Below, one piece after another: positions 53,371 through 64,000 of a stretch of 64,000 nucleotides of DNA. Positions within the stretch are counted from its first letter, which is position 1. Every line of letters starts with the position of its first letter. Source of the DNA: Erinaceus europaeus (taxonomy: Eukaryota > Chordata > Mammalia > Eulipotyphla > Erinaceidae). The stretch covers positions 84,119,216 to 84,183,215 of the forward strand of contig NC_080177.1 in assembly GCF_950295315.1 (NCBI RefSeq). Reading direction: 5' to 3'. The notes beneath the pieces were generated by a model. That model ran no database searches. It was not told the DNA's origin and worked only from the letters and a program-made list of their open reading frames with translations. Position numbers and translations under genes: made by a program.

Positions 53371-54625
53371 CATTTCAATGCAGAGCATTAGGATGAAGAA
53401 AGCTGACTAAGCAAAAATATTCAGAAGTCTGCAGACCCCTGAGTTTTTGTCAAATACTAAGTCGTATGCATAGAACTACAGAGAGACTCTGCAAAGAAAC
53501 AAAGAACTACTCTGGTAAAGATCAACTGCTGGAGTTTCCCCAAGCCCAGGAGCCATGCCCAGAGTGGAGACCCCTTCCCTTTTGAAAGACCTCCACAAAC
53601 TGAAGGCCTCTGAAAGACCACACGTTAGTGGTCACCGAGTCCTAAAAGGCAACTACCTTTTACAACTGCTTCAAAGAGAACCGAATATCTTTTAGTGGAA
53701 GTCTGTCCAAATGTGTGCTGACTCCCAGTATCCTGTAAATCGTAAAAGCTGACAGAATAAACCAAAAAGGCTCAGGAAATGGCTGAGTGGATACAGCAGG
53801 TCTACCAAGCACGAGGCCTCAGCTTTCACCTCCTGCTGACAGACACTGGCTCTCCCTCTCACTCCTCCCCCCATAAATAAATAACCTCTCTCAATTTTAA
53901 ACAAATCAAAGAAGACATAAGTAACTAGGAAGCATATTATTCTCATGTAGTAAAAAGACTAAGTATTGTAAAGGTGCAATTCTTTCACGTAACTCCTATC
54001 AAAATCCCGACGAGTGTGCTTGGTAGCCATAAGCAAGATCGTTCTAAAATGTGTACAGAAAGGCACAGGACATCCAAGCATGTATATTACATTAAACTAT
54101 ATTATATACAGCATATCAACATGGAAGGATGAGCCATCTTACACGATGTTATAGCTTACTGTGTTGAATGACCACAATCATTCTTACAACTCACGGGACT
54201 CAGTCTCCTGCCATATTCATGGCAAAGTTTTATGTTATGACAGCACAGGGAGAGAAAATAAGATCAACAAAAGGAAAAAGACGCATGAGGAGAAGTTTAG
54301 AGGGAGGCAGGCACACGGTTCCAAGACTCCTGTAGCAGCAGAGTCCAAGGACGTGCCTAATTCTTCCCCTGGTGAGTTATGGGAACTCGCGTGAAGCATG
54401 TTCTATGAGGGACTCTCAGCGCCCCCGATGGGTACTGAGGACTGGTCACCAACTGGCCAAATCCCATCGTCCCAGACAGAGACCAGGCGCTCAGCATAAA
54501 CCGTCATCTCAGCTGTGTGCAGAATGTAGGCACTTATTGGCTAGAGTGCTGGGAGCCACACTGAAATTCTGGTTCCTAGCTGAGAGTCAAGGCCCAAAGC
54601 TTCATGAAGACCTTTCTCCAGAGAG
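53371..54625. other. Intergenic DNA with one worn SINE
   Basis: 53765-53885 resembles a D/B-type SINE (GGCTCAGGAAATGGCTGAGT ... ACTCCTCCCCCCATAAATAA). No gene is supported; the 97-aa frame at 54372-54665 has no family I recognise. Confidence 0.55.
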
Positions 54626-54629
54626 CAGT

Positions 54630-55075
54630 GTAGGGCTGGGTGGTGGAGCCCCCAAAAGGGTGTAGAGTTATCATGCAGGGAGACCGAGATTCAAGCACCT
54701 GTCCCCACCTGCGCGGGAAGAGCTTCACAAGCACTGGAACAAAGCTGCAGGTGCTTCTTTTTCTTCCTCTCTGTTTCTGTCTCCATTAGAATAAAGGAGG
54801 TAGTGGGGGGGAGCTGTAAAAAATATCAGTGCAGGAGCAAGATGGTGATGCATACGGTTGAGTCCGCATAGGACACTGGACCCAAGCCCCCAGGCTCCAC
54901 CTGCATGGGGTGGGGGTGCTGCACGGGCAGTGAAGCAGGTCTGCAGGTGTCTATCTTTCTCCCTCTCTATCCCTTCCTCTTCTCAATTTCTCTCTGTCTT
55001 ATCAAGTATTATAGAAAGAAAAAAAGGGGGCTTTGGAGGAAGGCAAGCAGAAGAGGTAGATTTGTAGTGCCCACA
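54630..55075 (+). mobile_element. Two B-type SINEs in tandem
   Basis: 54630-54800: TAGGGCTGGGTGGTGGAGCC, GAGATTCAAGCACCTGTCCC, AGAATAAAGGAGG tail. 54825-55075: GCAGGAGCAAGATGGTGATG, GCAGTGAAGCAGGTCTGCAG and a tail TTATCAAGTATTATAGAAAG with a short extension. Confidence 0.78.
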
Positions 55076-55079
55076 GTGC

Positions 55080-56095
55080 CATAACTAAAAAAAAGTTAAT
55101 AAGCAATGATTTATCCATGATGTTTATCACCCACTTATGTCTCTAAAGACTGAGGTGGACTTCTGAGGCTGGGTCACAGAGGGCTGTGCGGGTCTGCCTG
55201 TTCACTGACCATGCGACAAGACAGAAAGCTAGAGAAATCACATTCTGGTCAATGGGACCAGCTGAACTCAGTCGTCTGTCAATCATGAGTCTCGTTGTCT
55301 GAGGAAGCCATTGCTAACAGGTTCCAAAAGAGGATCTTGTGTGGTGGCTTCAGCATAAAACCTTGTCTTAAGAAAGCATGTTCATTATTACTCATTGCAG
55401 GAGGCAGAGTCTACTAATGTTGAGCATAATAAATTCTAAACCTCCTAATGTGTTTGCTCAACTAAATACACATATATGGATGTGTGCATTCTACACTTAG
55501 GCGACAACGTACCTGAAATAGAATTTCATATCAGAATTTTTCTTATTGGCCCAAAACTGAAAGCTACCCAAATATCTATCCAACTGGACTAAAAGCTTTC
55601 CAAAACAGAATATAGAAATGTGATAAGAAAAATCAGCATAGAACAAGATAAGTGATACTAACAGTGTTGAGAGGACATGGCTAGACACGCACAAAATAAT
55701 CCTCATATCATTCTGTGTGCATAAAGTATACAATTGGCAGCATTAGTCTCTGCTGTTAGCAATCAGGATAGTGGTCACGCTTGGGGCAGAGGTCCTGCCA
55801 TGAACATGAGCTGGGCAGCTAGAAGCTTTTCCTCCGGAACAGGGAGCCGCTTACATAAGTGTGCTGTTTGAGAAACATACCCACAGCTCCTCTGAAGCTC
55901 CTCTTATTCAAAAGTGAAGTCTGATTCCTTACCCTTGAATATGGCTAGTGTTGATGCCTTGCCCCTAGCAGACAAGGTATTGGAACTGAATGGCTTCTGA
56001 TGACAGATTAAAAAATGACTTAGAACTCTCACCTGGTGCTGGTTCCTGGAACACTCATACTTGGCATCCAGCAACCATGCTATAAAAAAGTCTAG
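55080..56095. other. Unique intergenic DNA
   Basis: About 1 kb with no recognised gene or recent repeat. Confidence 0.55.
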
Positions 56096-56097
56096 TA

Positions 56098-56520
56098 GAG
56101 GGATTCGGGCAGTAGCAGTGGGTTACGCGCAAGTGGCTCCAAGTGCAAGGGCCAGCATAAGGACACCGGTTTGAGCCCCGGCTCCCCACCTGCAGGGGAG
56201 TCGCTTCACAGGCAGTGAAGCAGGTCTGCAGGTGTCTGTCTTTCTCTCCCCCTCTCTGTCTTCCCCTCTTCTCTCCATTTCTCTCCATCCTATCCAACAA
56301 CAATGACATCAATAACTACAACAATAAAAACAAGGGAAACAAAAGGGAATAAATAAAATTTTTTAATATTTTGTTTATCTTAATCAGAGTGAGAAAAAAA
56401 CAACCAGTGTACTGATCTGCCTCTGGCTTAAGGAGGTGCTGGGGATTGAACCTGGCCATTCAGAGCCTCAGGCATGCAATTCCTTTTGCATAACCATTGT
56501 GCTGTCTCCCCAGTCTAAGA
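56098..56520. mobile_element. SINE A (+) followed by SINE C (-)
   Basis: 56098-56362: A copy with GGGATTCGGGCAGTAGCAGT head and CAACAACAATGACATCAATA tail. 56365-56520: C copy in reverse, with GGGGATTGAACCTGGCCATT and TTTGCATAACCATTGTGCTG. Confidence 0.88.
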
Positions 56521-56544
56521 AAATATTCATTTAAAGAGGCTTGT

Positions 56545-56800
56545 TTATGAATTCATTATTGACAAATAGCCAAGAGTGGAAGTAACCTAAATGTCCACTG
56601 AAAGGAAACTGGATGGAGAAGTTATGGGGCATGTATTCACTGGAATACTGCTCTGCAGTTAAAAAGACAATATTGTGTCCTACAGGGCAAAATGAATGGG
56701 ACTGGAGGTGATTATATTTAGGGAAATGAACAAAGAAGTGAGAGATTACTACAGGATAGTTTTGCTCATATGTGGAAGATAGAGATTTGAAATAAAGGAA
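56545..56800 (+). mobile_element. Old L1 ORF2 C-terminal fragment
   Basis: The + strand contains GGAATACTGCTCTGCAGTTA and GGCAAAATGAATGGGACTGG, the nucleotide form of the conserved L1 ORF2 end (YSLEYCSAV). Several stops and high divergence point to an ancient insertion. Confidence 0.75.
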
Positions 56801-56947
56801 CTTTAAAAAAAAAAGCAACCAAATTATCGTTAAGACTTGGTGAGAACCATGGTGCTGATTACGGGGTTTGTTGTCAGAGTTGGGGGGAGTCACAGCTTTA
56901 ATGTTGTGTGTGGTGTGGAACTGCTGAGCTGTCAAAAAACTCACGAT

Positions 56948-57215
56948 TTGGGAGTCGGGCGGTAGCGTAATGGGTTAAGCGCACGTGGCACAAAGCACAA
57001 GGACCGGAGTCAGGATCCCGGTTCGAGCCCCGGCTCCCCACCTGCAGGGGGGTCGCTTCACAGGCGGTGAAGCAGGTCTGCAGGTGTCTGTCTTTCTCTC
57101 CCCCTCTCTGTCTTCCCCTCCTCTCTCCATTTCTCTCTGTCCCATCCAACAACGAAGACACCAATCATAACTACAACAATAAAACAAGGACAAAAAAAAA
57201 GGAATAAATAAATAT
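56948..57215 (+). mobile_element. SINE A, full-length short form
   Basis: GGGAGTCGGGCGGTAGCGTA head, CCGGTTCGAGCCCCGGCTCC B-box, CAACAACGAAGACACCAATC tail and AATAAATAAATATAAAAAAA end. Confidence 0.95.
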
Positions 57216-57299
57216 AAAAAAATTGTCTCAACCTCTGTCAAAAGTGAAAAGAAAAACAAACAAAAAAACACGGCCAGCGGGAAACAAGACTCATCATGC

Positions 57300-57402
57300 A
57301 GGGCGAGGGTAGATACCATAATGGTTACGCGAAACCCAACTCGCAGGTTCAATTCCCCCGCACCACCATAACCAGAGATGACCAGTATTTAAAAAAAAAA
57401 AA
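57300..57402 (+). mobile_element. SINE C copy
   Basis: GGGTAGATACCATAATGGTT, GCAGGTTCAATTCCCCCGCA and ACCAGAGATGACCAGTATTT, then poly-A. Confidence 0.85.
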
Positions 57403-57615
57403 ATCATCCTGCAGGTACCAAGCCCCTGTGATGAGAACCCTGCCGGGAAACGCACACGCAGCCCTAAGACGAGGGCCTGCCCACACTGCCGCAGAAGAGG
57501 GCTCCATCTTTTCCTGCAGCGAAGGAGCAACTGTCCTGGGGAGAAGGAAAACTATCCCTGTGGCAAGTGCTGCAGATGCAGACGTCCTCAAAAGAGGGAT
57601 GTGTTTGCGGAGGGG

Positions 57616-57643
57616 GGGAGAGAGAGAGAGAGAGAGAGAGAGG
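57616..57643 (+). repeat. (GA)n microsatellite
   Basis: GAGAGAGA run of about 28 bp, preceded by a G run. Confidence 0.93.
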
Positions 57644-57720
57644 AAGCAGGAGTCTGCTGGGCAGAGCAGCGGCTGGGCCCCGAGCCTCGGCATCTGCAGC
57701 CCAGGCCACGTGCGCCCCGG

Positions 57721-58237
57721 ATGGCCACGTGTTCCCGTGTGTGCATGTACACGCAGAGTCTAGGTGGATGGCCACGTGTTCCCGTGTGTGCATGTACACG
57801 CAGAGTCTAGGTGGATGGCCACGTGTTCCCGTGTGTGCATGTACACGCAGAGTCTAGGTGGATGGCCACGTGTTCCCGTGTGTGCATGTACACGCAGAGT
57901 CTAGGTGGATGGCCACGTGTTCCCGTGTGTGCATGTACACGCAGAGTCTAGGTGCATGGCCACGTGTTCCCGTGTGTGCATGTACACGCAGAGTCTAGGT
58001 GCATGGCCACGTGTTCCCGTGTGTGCATGTACACGCAGAGTCTAGGTGCATGGCCACGTGTTCCCGTGTGTGCATGTACACGCAGAGTCTAGGTGCATGG
58101 CCACGTGTTCCCGTGTGTGCATGTACACGCAGAGTCTAGGTGCATGGCCACGTGTTCCCGTGTGTGCATGTACACGCAGAGTCTAGGTGCATGGCCACGT
58201 GTTCCCGTGTGTGTATGTACACGCAGAGTCTAGGTGA
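57721..58237 (+). repeat. Minisatellite, 47-bp unit, 11 copies, each with a CACGTG E-box
   Basis: Units start at 57721 and then every 47 bp to 58191. The unit begins ATGGCCACGTGTTCCCGTGT and ends CGCAGAGTCTAGGTG. Units 1-5 are joined by GGATGG and the later ones by GCATGG, so two variants occupy separate blocks. Every unit contains the canonical E-box CACGTG plus several CpGs, and another CACGTG lies just upstream at 57706-57711. The array ends ~140 bp before the CpG island. Confidence 0.97.
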
Positions 58238-58738
58238 GGGCACAGTCACCACGCCAGCAGCGCTTCTGCGTCTTCTAGCGCCAGAAGTTGGGCCCAGGCC
58301 TGGCAGCAAACTACCAAGTGCTGAGAGCAGCACCGACCTCCCAACAGCCCAGCAAGCTCGCTAACACGTAGCCGCCAAGGTGTGAACCCCGCCCACTTCC
58401 GGCTGCCCCTGGCCGCCCATCGCCCCGCCCACTTCCGGCTGCCCCTGGCGACCCATCGCCCCGCCCACTTCCTGCCCAGTCTCGCCCGCAGGACCGCCCC
58501 CTCTTCTTGCGCCGGCCTTTCCCACCCGGTCGCCCCGCCCCCTGCACGCGGCCCCGCCCCGGCCCGTCGCCCCGCCCACCTCTCGCAGTCAGTCCCGCCC
58601 ACTCTACCGCCCCCTCTTCTTGCGATGGCCTTCCCCGCTCGGTCGCCCCGCCCACTTCCGGCGGCCCCGGCTCAGCCTATCAGGACAGCCCCGCCGCTCT
58701 CCGAGAGGCCCCGCCCTCCGCCCCTGCTTGGAGTTCCC

Positions 58739-58814
58739 ATTGGTGAACGCGGGCTCTGTGACACGGCCGACGGTCGCACACGCGTGGAGCTCGCGCCAGC
58801 TCGCGCCTGCGCAG
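58739..58814 (+). promoter_or_regulatory. CCAAT box (reverse) and NRF1-like site
   Basis: CCCATTGGTG carries the reverse CCAAT pentamer bound by NF-Y. About 60 bp downstream, GCTCGCGCCTGCGCAGTAGC carries a GCGCNTGCGCA palindrome typical of NRF1. Both are frequent in TATA-less promoters. Confidence 0.6.
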
Positions 58815-58924
58815 TAGCGCACTCCAGCAGGGGGGCCGGCCCCCGGGGGAGGGGGCGCAGGGGGGAGGGGGCGTAGCGGGGAGGGGCCGGAGGTGCGGCC
58901 GGGCCACCGTAATAAGCAGCTTCC

Positions 58925-59105
58925 GCCCCGCCACGCCCCGCCCCGCTATGACACGCCCCGCCACGCCACGCCACGCCCCTCTATGACACGCCCCGCCCCG
59001 CCCCGCTATGACACGCCACGCCACGCCACGCCACGCCACGCTATGACACGCCCCGCCACGCCACGCCACGCCCCGCCCCGCCCCGCCCCGCCCCGCCACG
59101 CCGTG
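58925..59105 (+). repeat. GC-rich tandem repeat (CCACG/CCCCG with CTATGACACG), G4-prone on the minus strand
   Basis: Blocks of CGCCACGCCACGCC alternate with CTATGACACG (about 58956, 58981, 59005 and 59041). The end at 59071-59095 has five CCCC runs separated by single G, which gives five G4 runs with one-base loops on the minus strand. It lies immediately upstream of the predicted first exon. Confidence 0.9.
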
Positions 59106-59109
59106 CTGG

Positions 59110-59207
59110 CTGCGGGCTCGGTCGGCTCGGCGGGGGCGCTGCGGCGGCTGCGATGGCGGCCGTGGCGGAGCCCAGCGCTCAGGCCCGGGAGGCGGCGGCA
59201 CCGGTCG
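59110..59207 (+). other. Predicted first (non-coding) exon with an upstream ORF
   Basis: After the CpG-rich repeat, CGGGGGCGCTGCGGCGGCTG leads into ATG at 59153 in YY1-like context. A good splice donor follows (TCG, then GTGAGG, exon end 59207). If joined to the acceptor at 62596, the ATG opens a 19-codon frame (MAAVAEPSAQAREAAAPVG) that ends with TGA at 62599-62601, overlapping the main start codon. The exon limits are predicted; the 5' end is unknown. A second possible exon, 59527-59626, has an acceptor (TTGTCCCCGCAG) and a donor (TCTAG, then GTACCG). Confidence 0.5.
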
Positions 59208-59630
59208 GTGAGGCTCCATGAGCTCCATGACGGGGGCGGCACCGGCGGCTCTCGGTCCCCGGGGAGGTACGCCGCTCGGACCCGCGCCCGGAACTCGCGG
59301 GAGGCCGCCGGCCCGGGACCTGGCTCCCCGCCCCTGCCCCGCCCGCCGCACCCGGGGTGCTCGCTCCCTCCCCTCCTCTCCTCTCCTCTCCCCCGCCCGC
59401 CGCACCCGGGGTGCTCGCTCCCTCCCCTCTCCCCTGCCCGCCGCACCCCACCCCCGGGTTTGCGTCCAGGCTGCGGGTGCGGGTGGGTGCCGCCCTCGCT
59501 GCCCGCTCAGCCGCTTGTCCCCGCAGCATGGAGCTCAGACAGCCGTCCGCCGGGCGATGGCCCATGGCCGTAGGAGAAAGGCGGCGACCGTGTGGCCGAG
59601 GAGCACGGAGGCCTGCGCGCGTCTAGGTAC

Positions 59631-59686
59631 CGTGTCACCAGCACCCTGTCACCAGCACCGTGTCACCAGCACCGTGTCACCAGCAC
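59631..59686 (+). repeat. Short tandem repeat, 14-bp unit, 4 copies
   Basis: CGTGTCACCAGCAC repeats at 59631, 59645 (with CCTG), 59659 and 59673. It adjoins the 31-bp minisatellite. Confidence 0.93.
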
Positions 59687-59694
59687 CGCCTGGC

Positions 59695-60531
59695 CCGGAG
59701 CTGCTCAGTGCAGCCGTCTGTGTGCCCGGAGCTGCTCAGTGCAGCCGTCTGTGTGTCCGGAGCTGCTCAGTGCAGCCGTCTGTGTGTCCGGAGCTGCTCT
59801 GTGCAGCCGTCTGTGTGTCCGGAGCTGCTCTGTGCAGCCGTCTGTGTGTCCGGAGCTGCTCAGTGCAGCCGTCTGTGTGTCCGGAGCTGCTCAGTGCAGC
59901 CGTCTGTGTGTCCGGAGCTGCTCAGTGCAGCCGTCTGTGTGTCCGGAGCTGCTCAGTGCAGCCGTCTGTGTGTCCGGAGCCGCTCAGTGCAGCCGTCTGT
60001 GTGTCCGGAGCTGCTCAGTGCAGCCGTCTGTGTGTCCGGAGCCGCTCTGTGCAGCCGTCTGTGTGTCCGGAGCCGCTCAGTGCAGCCGTCTGTGTGTCCG
60101 GAGCCGCTCAGTGCAGCCGTCTGTGTGTCCGGAGCTGCTCAGTGCAGCCGTCTGTGTGTCCGGAGCCGCTCAGTGCAGCCGTCTGTGTGTCCGGAGCCGC
60201 TCTGTGCAGCCGTCTGTGTGTCCGGAGCCGCTCAGTGCAGCCGTCTGTGTGTCCGGAGCCGCTCTGTGCAGCCGTCTGTGTGTCCGGAGCCGCTCAGTGC
60301 AGCCGTCTGTGTGTCCGGAGCTGCTCTGTGCAGCCGTCTGTGTGTCCGGAGCTGCTCTGTGCAGCCGTCTGTGTGTCCGGAGCTGCTCTGTGCAGCCGTC
60401 TGTGTGTCCGGAGCTGCTCTGTGCAGCCGTCTGTGTGTCCGGAGCTGCTCTGTGCAGCCGTCTGTGTGTCCGGAGCTGCTCAGTGCAGCCGTCTGTGTGT
60501 CCGGAGCTGCTCTGTGCAGCCGTCTGTGCGT
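59695..60531 (+). repeat. Minisatellite, 31-bp unit, 27 copies
   Basis: CCGGAGCTGCTCAGTGCAGC recurs every 31 bp from 59695 to 60501, followed by CGTCTGTGTGT. Two sites vary independently (GCTG/GCCG and CTCAG/CTCTG), producing a mosaic of four unit types. The 479-, 405- and 332-aa frames are stop-free phases of the array extended into the CpG island. It lies in the predicted first intron of C14orf28. Confidence 0.97.
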
Positions 60532-60561
60532 CCGTCCGCCCGAAACCCGAGATTGTGGGGC

Positions 60562-60770
60562 CGGGTGGGGTGGGGGGCGCACCTGCTTAAGCGCTCACAT
60601 TCCAGTGTGCCGGGACCCGGGTTCGAGCCCCACACACACACACTTGCAGGGGTGTAGGGGGGGAAGCTTTGCCAGTGGTGAAGCAGGGATGCAGGGGTCT
60701 CTCTGTCTTTTCCTTGCTGTCTTCTCCATGTCTCTCTGTCTCTATCCAAAATATAAAGAAAATGTTAAAA
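60562..60770 (+). mobile_element. SINE B copy
   Basis: GGGCCGGGTGGGGTGGGGGG head, CCGGGTTCGAGCCCCACACA B-box, GTGGTGAAGCAGGGATGCAG and TCTCTATCCAAAATATAAAG tail. Confidence 0.9.
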
Positions 60771-60984
60771 AAATAAAATTAAAATGCAGGTTTATTATAG
60801 CTTTGGGGGGAACAAATCGTGCTAATGGTGAAACTAAAAGGCTAAAAGAAGTTGGTTTTGTTTTACGTAAGCTATAGCAATTACAGCTACTTTACAGAGG
60901 TATTGTTTGTGACTCTTCATTTGGTCACGTGCAAAAGGTAGTTTGGGGGGGAAAAAAAGACTACAGCGCCATTCCAATGTGTTG

Positions 60985-61125
60985 TTTTAAGAATTTGAAC
61001 TCAGGAGCGGGGTGTTTTTGCAAAGAGACTTTAAAGCCTGAGGCTCCAAAGTCCCAGGTTCAGTCCTCTGTACTACCATAAGCCAGAGCTGAGCAGTGAG
61101 TGCTCTAGTAAAAAAGAAAAAAAAA
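60985..61125 (+). mobile_element. SINE C copy, head worn
   Basis: TTTTGCAAAGAGACTTTAAA, CCCAGGTTCAGTCCTCTGTA and GAGCTGAGCAGTGAGTGCTC, then A-rich. Confidence 0.85.
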
Positions 61126-61764
61126 ATCTGAACTCAGACTTTTAGAAGCCTTACTACAAAGCTCCTTAAAATGCAACAGAAGCCACAAAGAAGATGATCT
61201 TCCTTTTTTAGAGTAAATACATGCTCAGCAGTCTCTGAAAATATGCCACAGACATGCATCAGTTCCTGTAAGGAATTGAGTTGGCTTTCCTAAATGTTCT
61301 GGTTTTCTTGCTGTCAACAAGTTACTGACTACATAAAAACATTTACTCTCTAGACTAAATATAGTATCGAATATGATACGAGTCTAACAGCATCTTGCTC
61401 AAGCTGAAATACACTGTGTGCACATACGCGTGTGTGTTTAGTGTTTAACTATCCTAGAACTGAATTTTTTTAACATGCTAATATTGCAAAGTCCATCTGA
61501 ACTTGGCTCCTGACCCAAATAAGATACATAGGTTTGCAGTATTTAGTGTTGTATTCATGTTGTGCTTGGAAGGATGTGGCCCTTGATATAATGAGACACT
61601 GACGTCTGTCACTGATTTCTCTATTCCTGTTCAGGTCTTTGCCTTTTTTTTTTTTTTCCATAAAAATATACTTAGCAATAACTTTCGAAAGCCCCATAGT
61701 GTTTTTGTCTCCAGTAAGGTAAAGCAAGCTTTTCAATTCATTTTCATTATAGTCTCACTCTTTA
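61126..61764. other. Intron sequence, unique AT-rich
   Basis: It lies inside the predicted first intron of C14orf28. No exon-like or conserved coding segment is recognised. Confidence 0.55.
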
Positions 61765-62080
61765 ACCTTTTTTTTTTTTTTTTTGCCTCCAGGGTTATTG
61801 CTGGAGCTGGGTGCCTGCACCATGAATCTACTGCTCCTAGAGGCCATTTTCCTCCCTTTTGTTGCCCTTTTGGTTATTATTGTTGTTGCTGATGTCATTG
61901 TTGTTGGATAGGACAGAGAGAAATGGAGAGAGGTGGGGAAGACAGAGAGGGGGAGAGAAAGACAGACACCTGCAGACCTGCTTCACCGCCTGTGAAGCGA
62001 CTCCTCTGCAGGTAGGGAGCTGGGGGCTCGAACCCGGGTCCTTGAGCTTTGCGCCACATGTGCTTAACCAGCCTTTTCTT
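61765..62080 (-). mobile_element. SINE A with extension, in the intron
   Basis: In reverse: a poly-T, CTCCAGGGTTATTGCTGGAG and TGAATCTACTGCTCCTAGAG (extension), TTGTTGTTGGATAGGACAGA and GGGGGCTCGAACCCGGGTCC, ending at CATGTGCTTAACC. Confidence 0.93.
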
Positions 62081-62142
62081 AATTTTGCTTTACATGCTTT
62101 ACAAGTCACATGACACAAACATGTTTACTATAATATTGTAAG

Positions 62143-62277
62143 ACTTTTTTTTTTTACCAGAGCACTGCTCAGCTCTGGCATATGGTGGTACAGGGGATTG
62201 AACCTGGGACTTGAGACTTTGGAGCCTCAGGCATGAGAGTCTCTGCGTAACCATTATGCTAACTACTTCTGCCCTGT
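62143..62277 (-). mobile_element. SINE C copy, in the intron
   Basis: In reverse: poly-T, ACCAGAGCACTGCTCAGCTC, GGGGATTGAACCTGGGACTT and GCGTAACCATTATGCTAACT. Confidence 0.92.
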
Positions 62278-62588
62278 CAGTGACTGTAAATTGTCAGTGA
62301 CTTAATTGTCCTTATACTGGAGGAAGGGTAGGTGCCAATTTAAATAGGGAAGACTCCTGTTTATTCCTAAAACATGCAGAGAAGGGGAATTAGGACATTT
62401 ATCAGGTTTACAATCCTATCTTAACAACATGGCTTCTGTTGTGAAAATATATTGGATATCTAGTTTAAATTGTTAGAAAAAATTGTTAAATGTAATCAGA
62501 CTTAAAGTGAATATTTAGCTTTTCATTTATGCAAATCATATGTGCTTGGCACAGTCACAGATTCTCACGTTCTGTCTTAAACTTTTAA

Positions 62589-64000
<1,412 letters not shown>

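Larger units (their letters stand above)
58380..59640 (+). promoter_or_regulatory. CpG-island promoter of C14orf28
   Basis: About 1.2 kb of very GC- and CpG-rich DNA with many CCGCCC/GGGCGG GC boxes (for example 58416-58423 and 58540-58575) in an otherwise AT-rich window. It lacks a TATA box near the likely start. A reverse CCAAT box (ATTGG, 58739-58743), an NRF1-like GCGCCTGCGCA (58803-58813) and a YY1-like CGATGGCGGC (59151-59160) are present. These are typical of housekeeping promoters. The nearest downstream + strand gene is C14orf28, ~3.4 kb away. Long open frames here on both strands are GC-rich by-products. Confidence 0.85.

Noticed and set aside
58680..59573. Long overlapping frames of 226 and 241 aa in the CpG island
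   Set aside because: GC-rich DNA has few stops; the peptides are Pro/Arg/His or Gly/Arg low-complexity in both strands and match no known protein.
59527..59626. A short coding exon starting with ATG at 59528
   Set aside because: The 32-codon frame ends with TAG exactly at the donor. It is better treated as a possible 5' UTR exon until transcripts are seen.
59218..60877. 479-, 405- and 332-aa open frames on the + strand
   Set aside because: They are phases of the 31-bp minisatellite and the CpG island, overlapping in three frames with no conserved domain.

Overview
This window is mammalian nuclear DNA, most probably from an erinaceid hedgehog. The best evidence is the dominant tRNA-derived SINE (family A below), whose GTCGGGCGGTAGCGCAG head, promoter B-box GGTTCGAGCCC, polypyrimidine stretch and CAACAA-rich tail match the ERI-type SINEs described from Erinaceus. 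No bacterial, plasmid, phage or CRISPR structure is present. The only host gene I can support is the first coding exon of C14orf28 (dopamine receptor-interacting protein 1 family) at 62597-63121 on the + strand, preceded by a CpG-island promoter at about 58.4-59.6 kb. The ~58 kb upstream contain no host coding exon that I can recognise, which fits the gene-poor side of this locus on human 14q21.

Repeat families used below. A: ERI-type tRNA SINE, some copies with an extra ~90-bp 3' extension (landmark CTCCAGGAGCAGTGGATTC). B: tRNA SINE with head GGGCTGGGTGGTGGCGCACC and tail CTCTATCCAATAAATAAA. C: short SINE with GATAGCATAATGGTTATGC and CAGAGCTGAGCAGTGCTCTG. D: SINE with GGTGGCGCAGTGGATAAA and GGCAGCACATGTACCAGAG. 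R1k: a non-coding, 3'-anchored retroposon up to ~1 kb (landmarks CCCCACTAGGGAAAGA and CTCCCAGAGGGATAAAGAA), variably 5'-truncated, ending in an A-rich AATAAA tail and flanked by 15-17 bp target-site duplications (TSDs), so evidently moved by L1 machinery.

Layout. 1-3.8 kb: 5' part of a minus-strand LINE-1 with an open ORF1, a frameshifted ORF2 and a 5' UTR. 3.8-36 kb: SINEs, R1k copies and L1 3' ends in unique AT-rich DNA, including a 5'-truncated RPL19 processed pseudogene (15.17-15.41 kb) and a 1.76-kb L1 nested in an R1k copy (22.8-24.6 kb). 36.86-37.55 kb: a solo LTR with a 6-bp TSD inside a B SINE. 38.9-60.5 kb: a run of six minisatellites (periods 27, 87, 35, 35, 47 and 31 bp), one of which grew inside an A SINE and one of which repeats a CACGTG E-box 11 times just upstream of the CpG island. 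58.4-64 kb: promoter, predicted non-coding first exon(s), intron and first coding exon of C14orf28.

The long open frames at 40.3-41.2, 45.3-46.4 and 59.2-60.9 kb are by-products of stop-free tandem repeats and are not genes. The most interesting items are the L1 joined from its first ~50 bp to its last ~310 bp with a perfect TSD (41.4 kb), an R1k copy that looks spliced (17.5 kb), the E-box minisatellite, the SINE-born minisatellite, and a predicted upstream ORF whose stop overlaps the C14orf28 start codon as ATGA. All functional statements are inferences from sequence; no search or alignment program was run.
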